Source: Deltaproteobacteria bacterium (GTDB lineage: Bacteria > Desulfobacterota > Binatia > UBA9968). From it: DNA of 14,130 nucleotides. Position 1 is the stretch's first letter, and the number at the start of each line of letters is the position of its first letter. The stretch covers positions 1-14,130 of the forward strand of contig JACPFE010000076.1 in assembly GCA_016183145.1 (NCBI GenBank), read 5' to 3'. Below are positions 6,424 to 13,024 of this stretch, one piece after another. The notes beneath the pieces are model-generated. The model was not told the DNA's origin. It made no database searches and saw only the letters and a program-made list of their open reading frames with translations. The position numbers and the translations under genes were made by a program.

Positions 6424-7740
6424 TCATAATCTTAGTACGCTTGCGAACTTGGCGCGGAATTCCTCGGCGCTGCAGCTATGGCCGGGAGTCGAGGCCGCTT
6501 GCGCCAGGAGCCTGAGCTTGTCCGCGTCGTCAAAGTCTTCTTTCTCCAATCGGATCATATACTCCCGCGCGATCTTGTAAGAAGGTTTCTCCACATCGAC
6601 CACGCGAACCCGCGACCTGCCGGTCTTAGGATCTATGAGATCGGCGAAGTTGAGATAGCGAAGCTTGCCGTCGACCAGACAGACCAGGGCGCCGTTCAGT
6701 TGCGCGGCGCCCTGGGAATTACCAAAGAGAAACTCAACCGCGCCGTAGCCGAGGGTGCGCACGTACTCGCAGTCGAAAGCGATCGGCGGGGCGGAGCGCA
6801 CTTCATAGCCGATGTTCTTATGGACTATAGCAATGGACCCGCCGCGCGCTGCGAAGCGCTGTTCCACAAGGGTCTTTAAAATATAAGCGAGATCCAACTC
6901 GGCGAGGCGCAAATGACCGTAACTGTCGTGCGTGATACGCACGCCTTCAATAGCGGAAAGCTCTTCGGCGGGAACCTTTTCCAGCAACCCTTCGGCGATG
7001 ACCGCCACGCCATCGGAACGGTTCCACAGCGCCTGGCGTTTCAAGATCGCGCCTTCAAGGATGTCGCAAACCGTCTCGAGCCGGATCGGACCGGAAAATT
7101 CCTCGGGAATCAGCGACAGGGTGGCGCCGGCGGCCTTGCCGATACCGAGGGCGAGGTGGCCCGCGGTGCGGCCCATGACGACAACAAAATACCAGCGGCC
7201 GGTGGTGCGCGAATCCTCCATTAAGTTCTGCACCAGCTCGAAACCGAGCTGGCGGGCGGTCTCGAAACCAAACGTGGGAATCTCGCCCGGCAGAGGCAGA
7301 TCGTTATCAATCGTTTTCGGCACGTGACAGACGCGTATCCGGCCCGCCGCTTGTTTGGCGACCTGGCTTGCCGCAAACATGGTGTCGTCGCCCCCGATGG
7401 TGGCCAGATAACCGATGCCGAGATGGTCCAGGCTGGTGAGAACCCGCCGCAAATCCTCCTCCCGCTTGGTTGGGTTGGCGCGCGAAGTATTGAGAATCGA
7501 GCCGCCCTGAAAATGGATTCGCGACACGTCCTCATGCTCCAGTTCTTTGACGTGCCCGGTTTCCCCCTTCATCAGCCACTGAAAGCCGTCGAAAATACCG
7601 ATGACCCTGTGGGCGCGGTTGCGCGCTTCCAGTGTGAGCGCGCTGATAACGCCGTTGATGCCCGGCGCGGGTCCACCGCCGACCAAGACCCCCACGCGCT
7701 TGTTTTTGCTGTCTTGAGCTGCCAGTTCCGACCTAGCCAT
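6424..7740 (-). CDS. pfp: 6-phosphofructokinase, pyrophosphate-type signature
   Basis: This 438-residue enzyme phosphorylates fructose-6-phosphate to fructose-1,6-bisphosphate. The phosphoryl-donor loop is GGGPAPGING (21-30), the catalytic segment PKTIDND (141-147) and the sugar-phosphate motif VVMGRTAGH (187-195). Donor choice in this family follows two positions. ATP enzymes have GGDGS, while PPi enzymes have GGDD followed by the lysine of PKTIDND. Here GGDDT (116-120) and PKT are both present, so PPi is the likely donor and the reaction would be reversible. The length also suits the longer PFK groups rather than the 320-residue E. coli type. ATG 7740 follows AAAGG at a normal distance; ATG 7755 has no ribosome-binding site. 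It is the first gene of the pfp-gap-CBS run. Confidence 0.93.
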   Translation of the reverse strand: MARSELAAQDSKNKRVGVLVGGGPAPGINGVISALTLEARNRAHRVIGIFDGFQWLMKGETGHVKELEHEDVSRIHFQGGSILNTSRANPTKREEDLRRVLTSLDHLGIGYLATIGGDDTMFAASQVAKQAAGRIRVCHVPKTIDNDLPLPGEIPTFGFETARQLGFELVQNLMEDSRTTGRWYFVVVMGRTAGHLALGIGKAAGATLSLIPEEFSGPIRLETVCDILEGAILKRQALWNRSDGVAVIAEGLLEKVPAEELSAIEGVRITHDSYGHLRLAELDLAYILKTLVEQRFAARGGSIAIVHKNIGYEVRSAPPIAFDCEYVRTLGYGAVEFLFGNSQGAAQLNGALVCLVDGKLRYLNFADLIDPKTGRSRVRVVDVEKPSYKIAREYMIRLEKEDFDDADKLRLLAQAASTPGHSCSAEEFRAKFASVLRL

Positions 7741-7797
7741 GACTGCGCCTTTCATAACCGGCTTGTTGTCGAGCTCGCAGGCTAAAGCCGATGGCAG

Positions 7798-7803
7798 ATT
7801 ATA
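7798..7803 (-). promoter_or_regulatory. Candidate -10 element upstream of phosphofructokinase
   Basis: A perfect TATAAT is read on the minus strand at 7803-7798, about 58 bases before the pfp start. No good -35 hexamer is found at 16-18 bases, so it would need an activator or an extended element. It is the best promoter match ahead of the pfp-gap-CBS run. Confidence 0.35.
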
Positions 7804-8105
7804 TAGCCAATTTTATGCCTGAGCGAAATAGCCATGACATTCCGGCGAGAGAATTTCCAATCGCGATATTTCTTCCCAAGGCTGGGAAGTTCCCGAAGGA
7901 CAATCCCGAAGGCTAAGAATCGCGTAACACGCCTCTGTTCAACCTCTCTAACCTTGAATAAGATGGGATTAGAGAGTACAAGACCTTGGTAAAGGACGGC
8001 GCGGGCTACTATTACGGACTTGCAAATCTCGGTAAACTCGATAATCCTAGAATCCGAAGAACAGGTTGCGCTGCTTGAATTCCTACGTTAGAGGCTGACG
8101 GGTTA
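7804..8105. other. Divergent intergenic region with two hairpins, no recognised gene
   Basis: Between the pfp and ferritin-like genes I see two inverted repeats. CTTCCCA at 7872-7878 pairs with TGGGAAG at 7883-7889 (loop of four), and CTCTCTAA at 7944-7951 pairs with TTAGAGAG at 7969-7976. The octamer CCCGAAGG occurs twice (7892-7899 and 7905-7912). A GATAAT at 8040-8045 could be a -10 for the plus strand but lacks a well-spaced -35. A 51-codon frame from 7834 has no ribosome-binding site and no recognisable product. The structure could belong to a regulatory or small RNA; nothing proves it. Confidence 0.35.
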
Positions 8106-8612
8106 ATGAGTGCTTCAGAACCGTTCGATGCGCTGACCAGATTCGCGGAGATCGAACGGCTGGTCGGCAAGATTTATTTCCGCTTCTCGCATATCTTCCT
8201 AGACCGGCCGGAGATCAGGGATTTTTGGTGGGAGATGGCCAGGGAAGAAGAGGAGCATGGGTGCATCTTGCATGCCTGCAAGGCTTTGATTGCAAACTAC
8301 GACGACGAGACGCTCGACCCGGCCATCAGCCGTGACAAGGCTCAAGAGCTCGAAAAATGGCTCAGGTCCTTCCTGCAGCGAGGCGCCCCGTCATTGAGCG
8401 TTGAGGAAGCCTTCCGGATAGCACTGGAAATTGAAAGTTCTGAGATCGATGCCATTTATAGCAAGCTGTTGCATCTGGGCGGGCCCAACATCGCCAAGAC
8501 TATGGAATATCTTGGTGTCCCCGCCAGCACCCAGAGGCAGAAGCTCAAAGTCGCTCTGCGCCGGTACTGCTCCGGCAGCCCGGACCTGCTTCGGGCTGCT
8601 GACCAATTATAA
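8106..8612 (+). CDS. Ferritin-like (rubrerythrin-type) helical protein
   Basis: This 168-residue protein looks like a four-helix ferritin-like bundle. Helix 1 has FAEIERLVGKIYFRFS (13-28), with candidate ligand glutamates E15/E17 and a tyrosine seven residues later. Helix 2 has EEEEH, giving ExxH at E48/H51. A third helix has ALEIESSEIDAIY (106-118), with E110/E113. The second ExxH expected in the last helix is absent: that segment reads KLKVALRRY (146-154). The di-iron centre may therefore be incomplete. No C-terminal rubredoxin domain is present. Rubrerythrin relatives act in peroxide defence or iron handling, but function cannot be assigned here. The start ATG has only a weak upstream GAGG. 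It stands alone, divergent from pfp and before the sigma54 activator. Confidence 0.7.
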   Translation: MSASEPFDALTRFAEIERLVGKIYFRFSHIFLDRPEIRDFWWEMAREEEEHGCILHACKALIANYDDETLDPAISRDKAQELEKWLRSFLQRGAPSLSVEEAFRIALEIESSEIDAIYSKLLHLGGPNIAKTMEYLGVPASTQRQKLKVALRRYCSGSPDLLRAADQL

Positions 8613-8755
8613 GCCGTTATCCTAGACAAAAAGCCCCTAGGACGTGCCTCGGAAAGGGCTGTTCGCGCCTCATCATGTCCGACATCGCCGAAACCCGATC
8701 CACCGCCGGCGCCAATATCCCGGGATAAGCCAAGGTATTATCAGGCCCGTTTGTA

Positions 8756-8810
8756 TTGACACCTACCCTTAACCCTTTTATGTTGCCGGTGGGTGGTAGC
8801 GTAAAAGGGT
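8756..8810 (+). promoter_or_regulatory. Sigma70-type promoter with overlapping palindrome ahead of the activator gene
   Basis: TTGACA at 8756-8761 and TATGTT at 8779-8784 are 17 bases apart, a full -35 with a four-of-six -10. A perfect 9-bp inverted repeat, ACCCTTTTA at 8772-8780 and TAAAAGGGT at 8802-8810, overlaps the -10 and the predicted transcript start near 8791. It could be an operator, or a leader hairpin covering the ribosome-binding region. The adjoining GGTGTGAACACC (8808-8819) is also palindromic. Confidence 0.5.
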
Positions 8811-8822
8811 GTGAACACCGTT

Positions 8823-9767
8823 ATGGATTTTGATTTCGAAAATATCATCGGCAAGAGTAAAGCCATCCGCGATGTGCTGGAAATGGTAAAAAAGGTGGCC
8901 CGCACCCAGGCCACCGTGCTGATCACGGGCGACAGCGGCACCGGCAAAGAGCTAGTCGCGCTTGCCATTCATGGCCACAGCGATCGGAAGGACAAGCTAT
9001 TCCTGCCGGTGAACTGCGGCGCGTTGCCGGAGACTTTGCTGGAGAGCTTGCTTTTTGGCCATATGAAGGGGTCTTTTACGGGCGCCTTTGCCAACCAGGA
9101 GGGCCTCTTCGAAAAAGCGCGGGGCGGAACCATTTTCCTCGACGAGATCGGCGAGATTCCCCAGCACCTGCAAGTGAAACTGCTGCGCGCCCTGGAGGCA
9201 AAGGAAATCCTGCCCATTGGCAGCACCACGCCGCGCCACATCGATGTCCGGGTGCTGGCGGCGACCAACCGAGATTTGCAAAAGGAAGTCGAAGGCGGTC
9301 GGTTTCGCGAGGATCTTTACTATCGGCTCAACATCATGGAGATTCATATTCCTCCGCTGAGCCAACGCCCGGAGGATATTCCGCTGCTCGTCGATCATCT
9401 CATCAAGAAACACAACCCCGAACTCAACAAGAATTTTACCGGGGCCGACGACGAGGTCATTCGCACTTTGATGTCCTTGCCCTGGAAGGGCAACGTGCGC
9501 GAGCTCGACAACGTCATCGAGCACACGATGATTTTGGCGGAAGGCGATAGGATCCTTCTTGACGACCTGCCGGTTTCCATCGTGGCGATCGGCCAGGCCA
9601 ATCCCGCGTTCACTTACAATCTAAAAGACGCGCTCCGGCAATATGAAAAGCAACATATCATTCGAGTCTTGGATCAAGTGGGACAAGACCGCAGGGAGGC
9701 GGCAAAACTGCTGGACATCAGCCTCTCGTCGCTTTACCGAAAAATCGAAGAACTGGGCATTCCCTGA
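8823..9767 (+). CDS. PspF-like sigma54-dependent activator: AAA+ domain plus Fis-type HTH, no receiver
   Basis: This 314-residue protein is an enhancer-binding activator that remodels sigma54-RNA polymerase using ATP. Residues about 6-232 are the AAA+ domain: Walker A GDSGTGKE (36-43), the sigma54-contact loop GSFTGA (83-88, a variant of GAFTGA), Walker B GGTIFLDE (101-108), arginine fingers in FREDLYYRLN (161-170) and sensor II WKGNVREL (221-228). Residues about 291-314 are a Fis-type helix-turn-helix (REAAKLLDISLSSLYRKIEELG). There is no N-terminal receiver, GAF or PAS domain, as in PspF, so control must come from a partner protein or from its own expression. ATG 8823 is chosen; GTG 8811 in the same frame is possible and neither has an ideal ribosome-binding site. 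Sigma54 promoters follow in both downstream gaps. Confidence 0.95.
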   Translation: MDFDFENIIGKSKAIRDVLEMVKKVARTQATVLITGDSGTGKELVALAIHGHSDRKDKLFLPVNCGALPETLLESLLFGHMKGSFTGAFANQEGLFEKARGGTIFLDEIGEIPQHLQVKLLRALEAKEILPIGSTTPRHIDVRVLAATNRDLQKEVEGGRFREDLYYRLNIMEIHIPPLSQRPEDIPLLVDHLIKKHNPELNKNFTGADDEVIRTLMSLPWKGNVRELDNVIEHTMILAEGDRILLDDLPVSIVAIGQANPAFTYNLKDALRQYEKQHIIRVLDQVGQDRREAAKLLDISLSSLYRKIEELGIP

Positions 9768-9788
9768 TTCGTCCGCTCCGCCGCTCCC

Positions 9789-9828
9789 ATGGCCCGGGCT
9801 CCAGCCCGTGCCATCCGTTCTATTTTCT
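9789..9828 (+). terminator. GC-rich hairpin after the activator gene
   Basis: ATGGC and CGGGCT (9789-9800) pair with AGCCCG and GCCAT (9803-9814), with one internal mismatch and a loop of two. The stem is followed by a T-rich CCGTTCTATTTTCT. It starts 21 bases after the activator stop, which fits an intrinsic terminator. Its centre also lies about 120 bases before the predicted sigma54 start at 9924, so an upstream activator site is a second possible role. Confidence 0.55.
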
Positions 9829-9897
9829 GACAATCACTAATAGCTTCTTTCCGTAGCCTGGGAAACCGAGCGCCGCTTTTGATTGCATTTTCACCGG

Positions 9898-9912
9898 TGG
9901 CATCGCTATTGC
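9898..9912 (+). promoter_or_regulatory. Sigma54 (-24/-12) promoter of the fusion kinase gene
   Basis: TGGCA (9898-9902), six bases, then TTGC (9909-9912) gives GG-N10-GC, with every conserved -24/-12 base present. The predicted start near 9924 leaves a leader of about 15 bases before ATG 9939. The gene for a sigma54 activator lies immediately upstream. The site matches the family consensus; function is not shown. Confidence 0.72.
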
Positions 9913-9938
9913 GTGGAAGTCCCCAGAAGAGCATCCGG

Positions 9939-11528
9939 ATGAAGGATCGTGAGGCTGTGCTTCGCGGCGGTATGGAATCGGAACCTCAAGAATCGCTCGT
10001 GGCGGCAATGAAGGAGGCGCGATTCTATCCGAAACCGCCCGAGGAAGTCACGCACAAAGAAACCCATATCTCCCATCTCTTTTTCGCCGGGGAGCTTGTC
10101 TACAAAATAAAGAAAGCGGTTCGTTTCCCCTTTCTCGACTATTCCACGCTGGCGAGGCGGCGGTTCTTTCTCAACGAAGAGCTGCGGCTCAATCGGCGCT
10201 TGGCGCCTTCGGTCTATCTGGGCGTGATGCCCATTTCCTATGACGAGGCGGGATGGCGACTCGGAGGGTGGACGGAACCGGCGGAGTATACTCTGGTCAT
10301 GCGCCGGCTACCGGAAAAACGCATGCTGCCGTTTCTGCTCGAAACCCATCAGGTCACGCCCGAGATGATGGGCGAGTTGGCGCAGGTCGTCGCCAACTTC
10401 CATGCCGGCGCCGAAGGAGCCAAAGGCATAGAGTTGTCGCGCTGGCCGGCGACGGTGGCGGCGCAATGGAAAGAGAATCTGAACGAGGTCGAGCCGCTCG
10501 CCGGCGTTTCCATCGATTCCGAAAGCCTCTCGGCGATCGCCGACTTCGGCGCGAAGTTTCTCGATAGCCAGACGGAACTTTTGAGGCGGCGCGCGCAAGG
10601 CGGCTGGATTCGCGATGTCCACGGCGATCTTCACTGCGATCACGTTTGCTTCGCGCCCGAGGGCATCCAAATCTTCGACTGCATCGAGTTCAATCCGAAG
10701 CGGCGTTTCGGCGATCTAGCCGCCGAAGTCGCTTTCCTGCTCATGGATCTATCGGTGCGCGGCGCGGAGTCCATGGCCACGCCGTTTCTGCGCCGCTATA
10801 GGGAATTGATCGACGATCCCGAGCTTCCCTCGATATTGCCGTTTTACCAATGTTACCGGGCTCTGGTGCGGGGCAAAGTCCAGGCGCTGCGTCCGGAGGG
10901 AGCGGCGGCGGCCGCGCGTTATTTTCAGTATGCGGCCCGTCTGACATGGCAACCGCTTCAGCCCTTTGTCGTGATCCTCTGCGGTTTGACGGGAAGCGGA
11001 AAATCGACGCTGGCGGGCGAGTTGGGACGGCGCTTGGGCCTGCGGGTGATCAATTCCGATATCGTGCGAAAGAAGATGGTGAATACGTCAGCCCACAAGA
11101 TCGTGCCGTTGAACCAGGGAATTTACACGCCGGCGATCACCGAAAGGACCTACGCCAGAATGGCGCACGAAGCCGAAAAGGAGATTCTCGCCGGCAACGG
11201 GGTGATCCTTGACGCGACCTATGGCCAACGCGCCAACCGAGAAAAGCTCGTTCGTCTGGTGGAGAAGCATGGCGTGCCCTGGTCGCTGATCCATTGTTTC
11301 GCCTCGGACGAGATCATCCAACAACGTCTCACCCAAAGAGCGGCGCAGGGGACGGATATTTCCGATGGCCGGTGGGAAATTTATGTCGAGCAAAAAAGAC
11401 TCTGCGAGCCGATTTCCGAGATTTCATCCGAAGCCCGCCTTGAGCTCAATACCGAAGCATCTCTGGATCAGTTAGCTCGCTCGTGCGAAAGATTTCTCCG
11501 GTCGCGCCTCGGGCCGGAGCGCGGTTAA
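9939..11528 (+). CDS. Fusion protein: aminoglycoside-phosphotransferase-like domain plus AAA_33-type P-loop kinase
   Basis: This 529-residue protein has two kinase-like halves, a known fusion (COG2187 with COG0645). The N-terminal half, about residues 15-330, shows KETHISHLFF and VYKIKKAVRFPFLDYST, then the catalytic-loop sequence DVHGDLHCDH (H228, D230) and IFDCIEF with D247, as in APH-like kinases. The C-terminal half, about 340-525, opens with Walker A GLTGSGKST (349-357), then NSDIVRKK and ILDATY, as in zeta-toxin-like small-molecule kinases. The substrate of either half is unknown; antibiotic resistance should not be assumed. The mycobacterial DosR-regulon protein Rv2004c has this architecture. 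ATG 9939 fits the predicted sigma54 transcript start; ATG 9972 is possible, while the TTG at 9879 would lie upstream of that promoter. Confidence 0.9.
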   Translation: MKDREAVLRGGMESEPQESLVAAMKEARFYPKPPEEVTHKETHISHLFFAGELVYKIKKAVRFPFLDYSTLARRRFFLNEELRLNRRLAPSVYLGVMPISYDEAGWRLGGWTEPAEYTLVMRRLPEKRMLPFLLETHQVTPEMMGELAQVVANFHAGAEGAKGIELSRWPATVAAQWKENLNEVEPLAGVSIDSESLSAIADFGAKFLDSQTELLRRRAQGGWIRDVHGDLHCDHVCFAPEGIQIFDCIEFNPKRRFGDLAAEVAFLLMDLSVRGAESMATPFLRRYRELIDDPELPSILPFYQCYRALVRGKVQALRPEGAAAAARYFQYAARLTWQPLQPFVVILCGLTGSGKSTLAGELGRRLGLRVINSDIVRKKMVNTSAHKIVPLNQGIYTPAITERTYARMAHEAEKEILAGNGVILDATYGQRANREKLVRLVEKHGVPWSLIHCFASDEIIQQRLTQRAAQGTDISDGRWEIYVEQKRLCEPISEISSEARLELNTEASLDQLARSCERFLRSRLGPERG

Positions 11529-11530
11529 AG

Positions 11531-11615
11531 AAGGGGGACAGTCCCCCTTCCGTGGTTCGGCGGGCTCACCACGTCCCGAGCTTGTCGAGGGGCGGAAAGG
11601 CGACTGTCCCCTTTT
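11531..11615. repeat. GGGGACAGTCCCC-type palindromic repeat after the kinase gene
   Basis: AAGGGGGACAGTCCCCCTT (11531-11549) is a perfect hairpin beginning two bases after the kinase stop. A related segment, GACTGTCCCCTTTT (11602-11615), is complementary to its left arm, so a larger alternative stem enclosing about 58 bases is possible. The form is that of dispersed intergenic repeats, and it may also end the kinase transcript. The rest of the gap up to 11726 holds a short GCGGC/GCCGC stem (11620-11632) and no gene. Confidence 0.55.
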
Positions 11616-11726
11616 GGTTGCGGCTATGCCGCGGGACCTTCGAGGTGAAAAAAAAGAGGGGATAGTGCCTGATGATCTATACCAATGCTTGACGCTCCTC
11701 GTTTCCGAAGTTAACGGTCTGCAATC

Positions 11727-11740
11727 TCGCAAATCTGCGA
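11727..11740. promoter_or_regulatory. Small palindrome, candidate activator-binding site
   Basis: TCGCA-AATC-TGCGA forms a 14-bp palindrome centred about 105 bases before the predicted sigma54 start at 11839. That is a usual distance for enhancer-binding proteins. The same palindrome was not found upstream of the other sigma54 promoter, which weakens the case. Confidence 0.22.
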
Positions 11741-11812
11741 CGGTCGCCTGATCCGTTTCGCACTGGTAAGAAATAAGCGCCTGTCCGGCGCAAAAAAATC
11801 AACGAGATGCGC

Positions 11813-11827
11813 TGGCATTCGAGTTGC
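11813..11827 (+). promoter_or_regulatory. Sigma54 (-24/-12) promoter of the universal stress protein gene
   Basis: TGGCA (11813-11817), six bases, then TTGC (11824-11827) again gives GG-N10-GC with every conserved -24/-12 base. The predicted start near 11839 gives a leader of about 68 bases to ATG 11907. The same motif and orientation occur at 9898, so the two genes are likely co-regulated. Confidence 0.74.
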
Positions 11828-11906
11828 GGGATCCTTCCGCTTAGGATATTTCTTTGGCAATGAGACATGGGTCGTGCCCAGGCTGATCCAGGATGAGGAG
11901 GTAACC

Positions 11907-12809
11907 ATGTACACAAAGATGCTGATACCTTTGGACGGTTCGAGGACCGCGGAGAAAGTCTTGCCATTCGCTCGCGCTCTGGCACAGACGCTCAAGATTC
12001 CGATCGAGCTCTTAGGGGTCGTCGACATCAGTGTCATGGTTGCCCATATTGCCGCTGATAAGGCGCGCTATCTCGACACTTTGATCGCCCAAGGGGAGCG
12101 CAGCAGCGGAGTCTATTTAAAGGAGATTGCCGACCGGTTGCCCGGTCTAAGCGTCACCTGCACGGTCGAGCGAGGAAGACCCGCCGAAGCGATCATCGAA
12201 AGAGCCGCGGCGGACAAGGGCACGCTGATCACGATGGCGACGCATGGAAGGTCCGGCATCAACCGCTGGCTTTTGGGCAGCGTCGCGGAGAAAGTATTGC
12301 GCGGGACCGCCAACCCCTTGTTTCTCGTAAGAGGTAACGAAGAAGGCACGACGGACGGCTCGGCGGCGATGAGATCTATTATCGTTCCGCTGGACGGTTC
12401 CGAACTGGCAGAGTCGGTTTTACCTACGGTCGTGGCGGTGGCGAAAATGTTGGACCTCGAAGTTGTCCTGTGCAGAGTCTATGAATTGCCGGCGTCGGCG
12501 TACTACGGAGCCGAGGATTACCTGCCCAACTACGATGCGCTCAAAGCGCAGGTGCAAGACGAGGCGCGCAGTTACCTCGATCAAAAGGCCGAAGCGTTGA
12601 AAGCGCAGGGATTGGCAAAGATCTCCTCCGTAGTATTGGAGGGATCAGGCGCGGATGAAATCATTCATTTCGCGCAAACGCACCCCGACAGTCTCGTCGC
12701 CATGTGCACACATGGCAGGTCGGGCGTTAAACGTTGGGTGCTTGGCAGCGTTACGGAAAAAGTCGTGCGTCACTCCGGCGATCCGGTTCTGGTCGTCAGA
12801 GCGCCTTAA
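11907..12809 (+). CDS. Tandem universal stress protein (two UspA domains)
   Basis: This 300-residue cytosolic protein has two UspA domains, residues about 1-143 and 156-300. Each opens with a strand ending in IPLDGS or VPLDGS and closes with a nucleotide-loop motif: ATHGRSGINRWLLGS (111-125) and CTHGRSGVKRWVLGS (267-281), then LFLV and VLVV. These fit the ATP-binding form G-2x-G-9x-G(S/T) except that the first glycine is A or C, which is common. Tandem USPs are linked to survival of energy or oxygen limitation. ATG 11907 is chosen because GAGGAGGT stands just before it; the frame stays open upstream but without a start signal. A sigma54 promoter lies 80 bases upstream. The gene appears monocistronic. 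Confidence 0.96.
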   Translation: MYTKMLIPLDGSRTAEKVLPFARALAQTLKIPIELLGVVDISVMVAHIAADKARYLDTLIAQGERSSGVYLKEIADRLPGLSVTCTVERGRPAEAIIERAAADKGTLITMATHGRSGINRWLLGSVAEKVLRGTANPLFLVRGNEEGTTDGSAAMRSIIVPLDGSELAESVLPTVVAVAKMLDLEVVLCRVYELPASAYYGAEDYLPNYDALKAQVQDEARSYLDQKAEALKAQGLAKISSVVLEGSGADEIIHFAQTHPDSLVAMCTHGRSGVKRWVLGSVTEKVVRHSGDPVLVVRAP

Positions 12810-12883
12810 GCCGCCGCCACGCTGTTAAAAAGCTGAACCCCTCAAACCTCGCCCTTGTTCCGACGGCGATGGGCTGAGCCCGA

Positions 12884-12907
12884 GCCGTAACCGCCATTTT
12901 TTACGGC
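12884..12907. other. Inverted repeat between the USP gene and hsdR
   Basis: GCCGTAA (12884-12890) pairs with TTACGGC (12901-12907) around a T-rich loop, just after the short palindrome GGGCTGAGCCC. No T-run follows, so terminator activity is doubtful. The rest of the 215-base gap shows nothing clear. Confidence 0.25.
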
Positions 12908-13012
12908 GTAAAGAACCGCCGGAACGCTTTCGACTGTCGAAGAGCGTGCTTGTCATCGCGGCACGAAAAGGCGTAAAATCCTCCAAATTTAAAGCTCTTG
13001 GGGTTTAGTTTC

Positions 13013-13018
13013 TATAGA
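13013..13018 (+). promoter_or_regulatory. Candidate -10 just before hsdR
   Basis: TATAGA ends only six bases before ATG 13025, and no Shine-Dalgarno sequence is visible. If used, transcription would start at or next to the start codon, giving a leaderless message. The -35 is poor. Confidence 0.2.
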
Positions 13019-13024
13019 ACAACT

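Noticed and set aside
7845..7858. GG-N10-GC pattern on the minus strand ahead of pfp
   Set aside because: Only the core GG and GC with a few flanking bases match (TTGGAA and TCGC), which is too weak, and a TATAAT is present closer to the gene.
7834..7989. 51-codon frame in the pfp/ferritin-like gap
   Set aside because: It has no ribosome-binding site and an arginine/serine-rich translation without any recognisable pattern, and it crosses both hairpins.
8632..8661. AGCCC/GGGCT stem after the ferritin-like gene as a terminator
   Set aside because: The stem is only five base pairs and the A-run lies on the wrong side for the plus-strand gene.
9879..9938. TTG start giving a longer fusion kinase
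   Set aside because: The extra residues do not look like the family, and the start would lie upstream of the predicted sigma54 transcript start.
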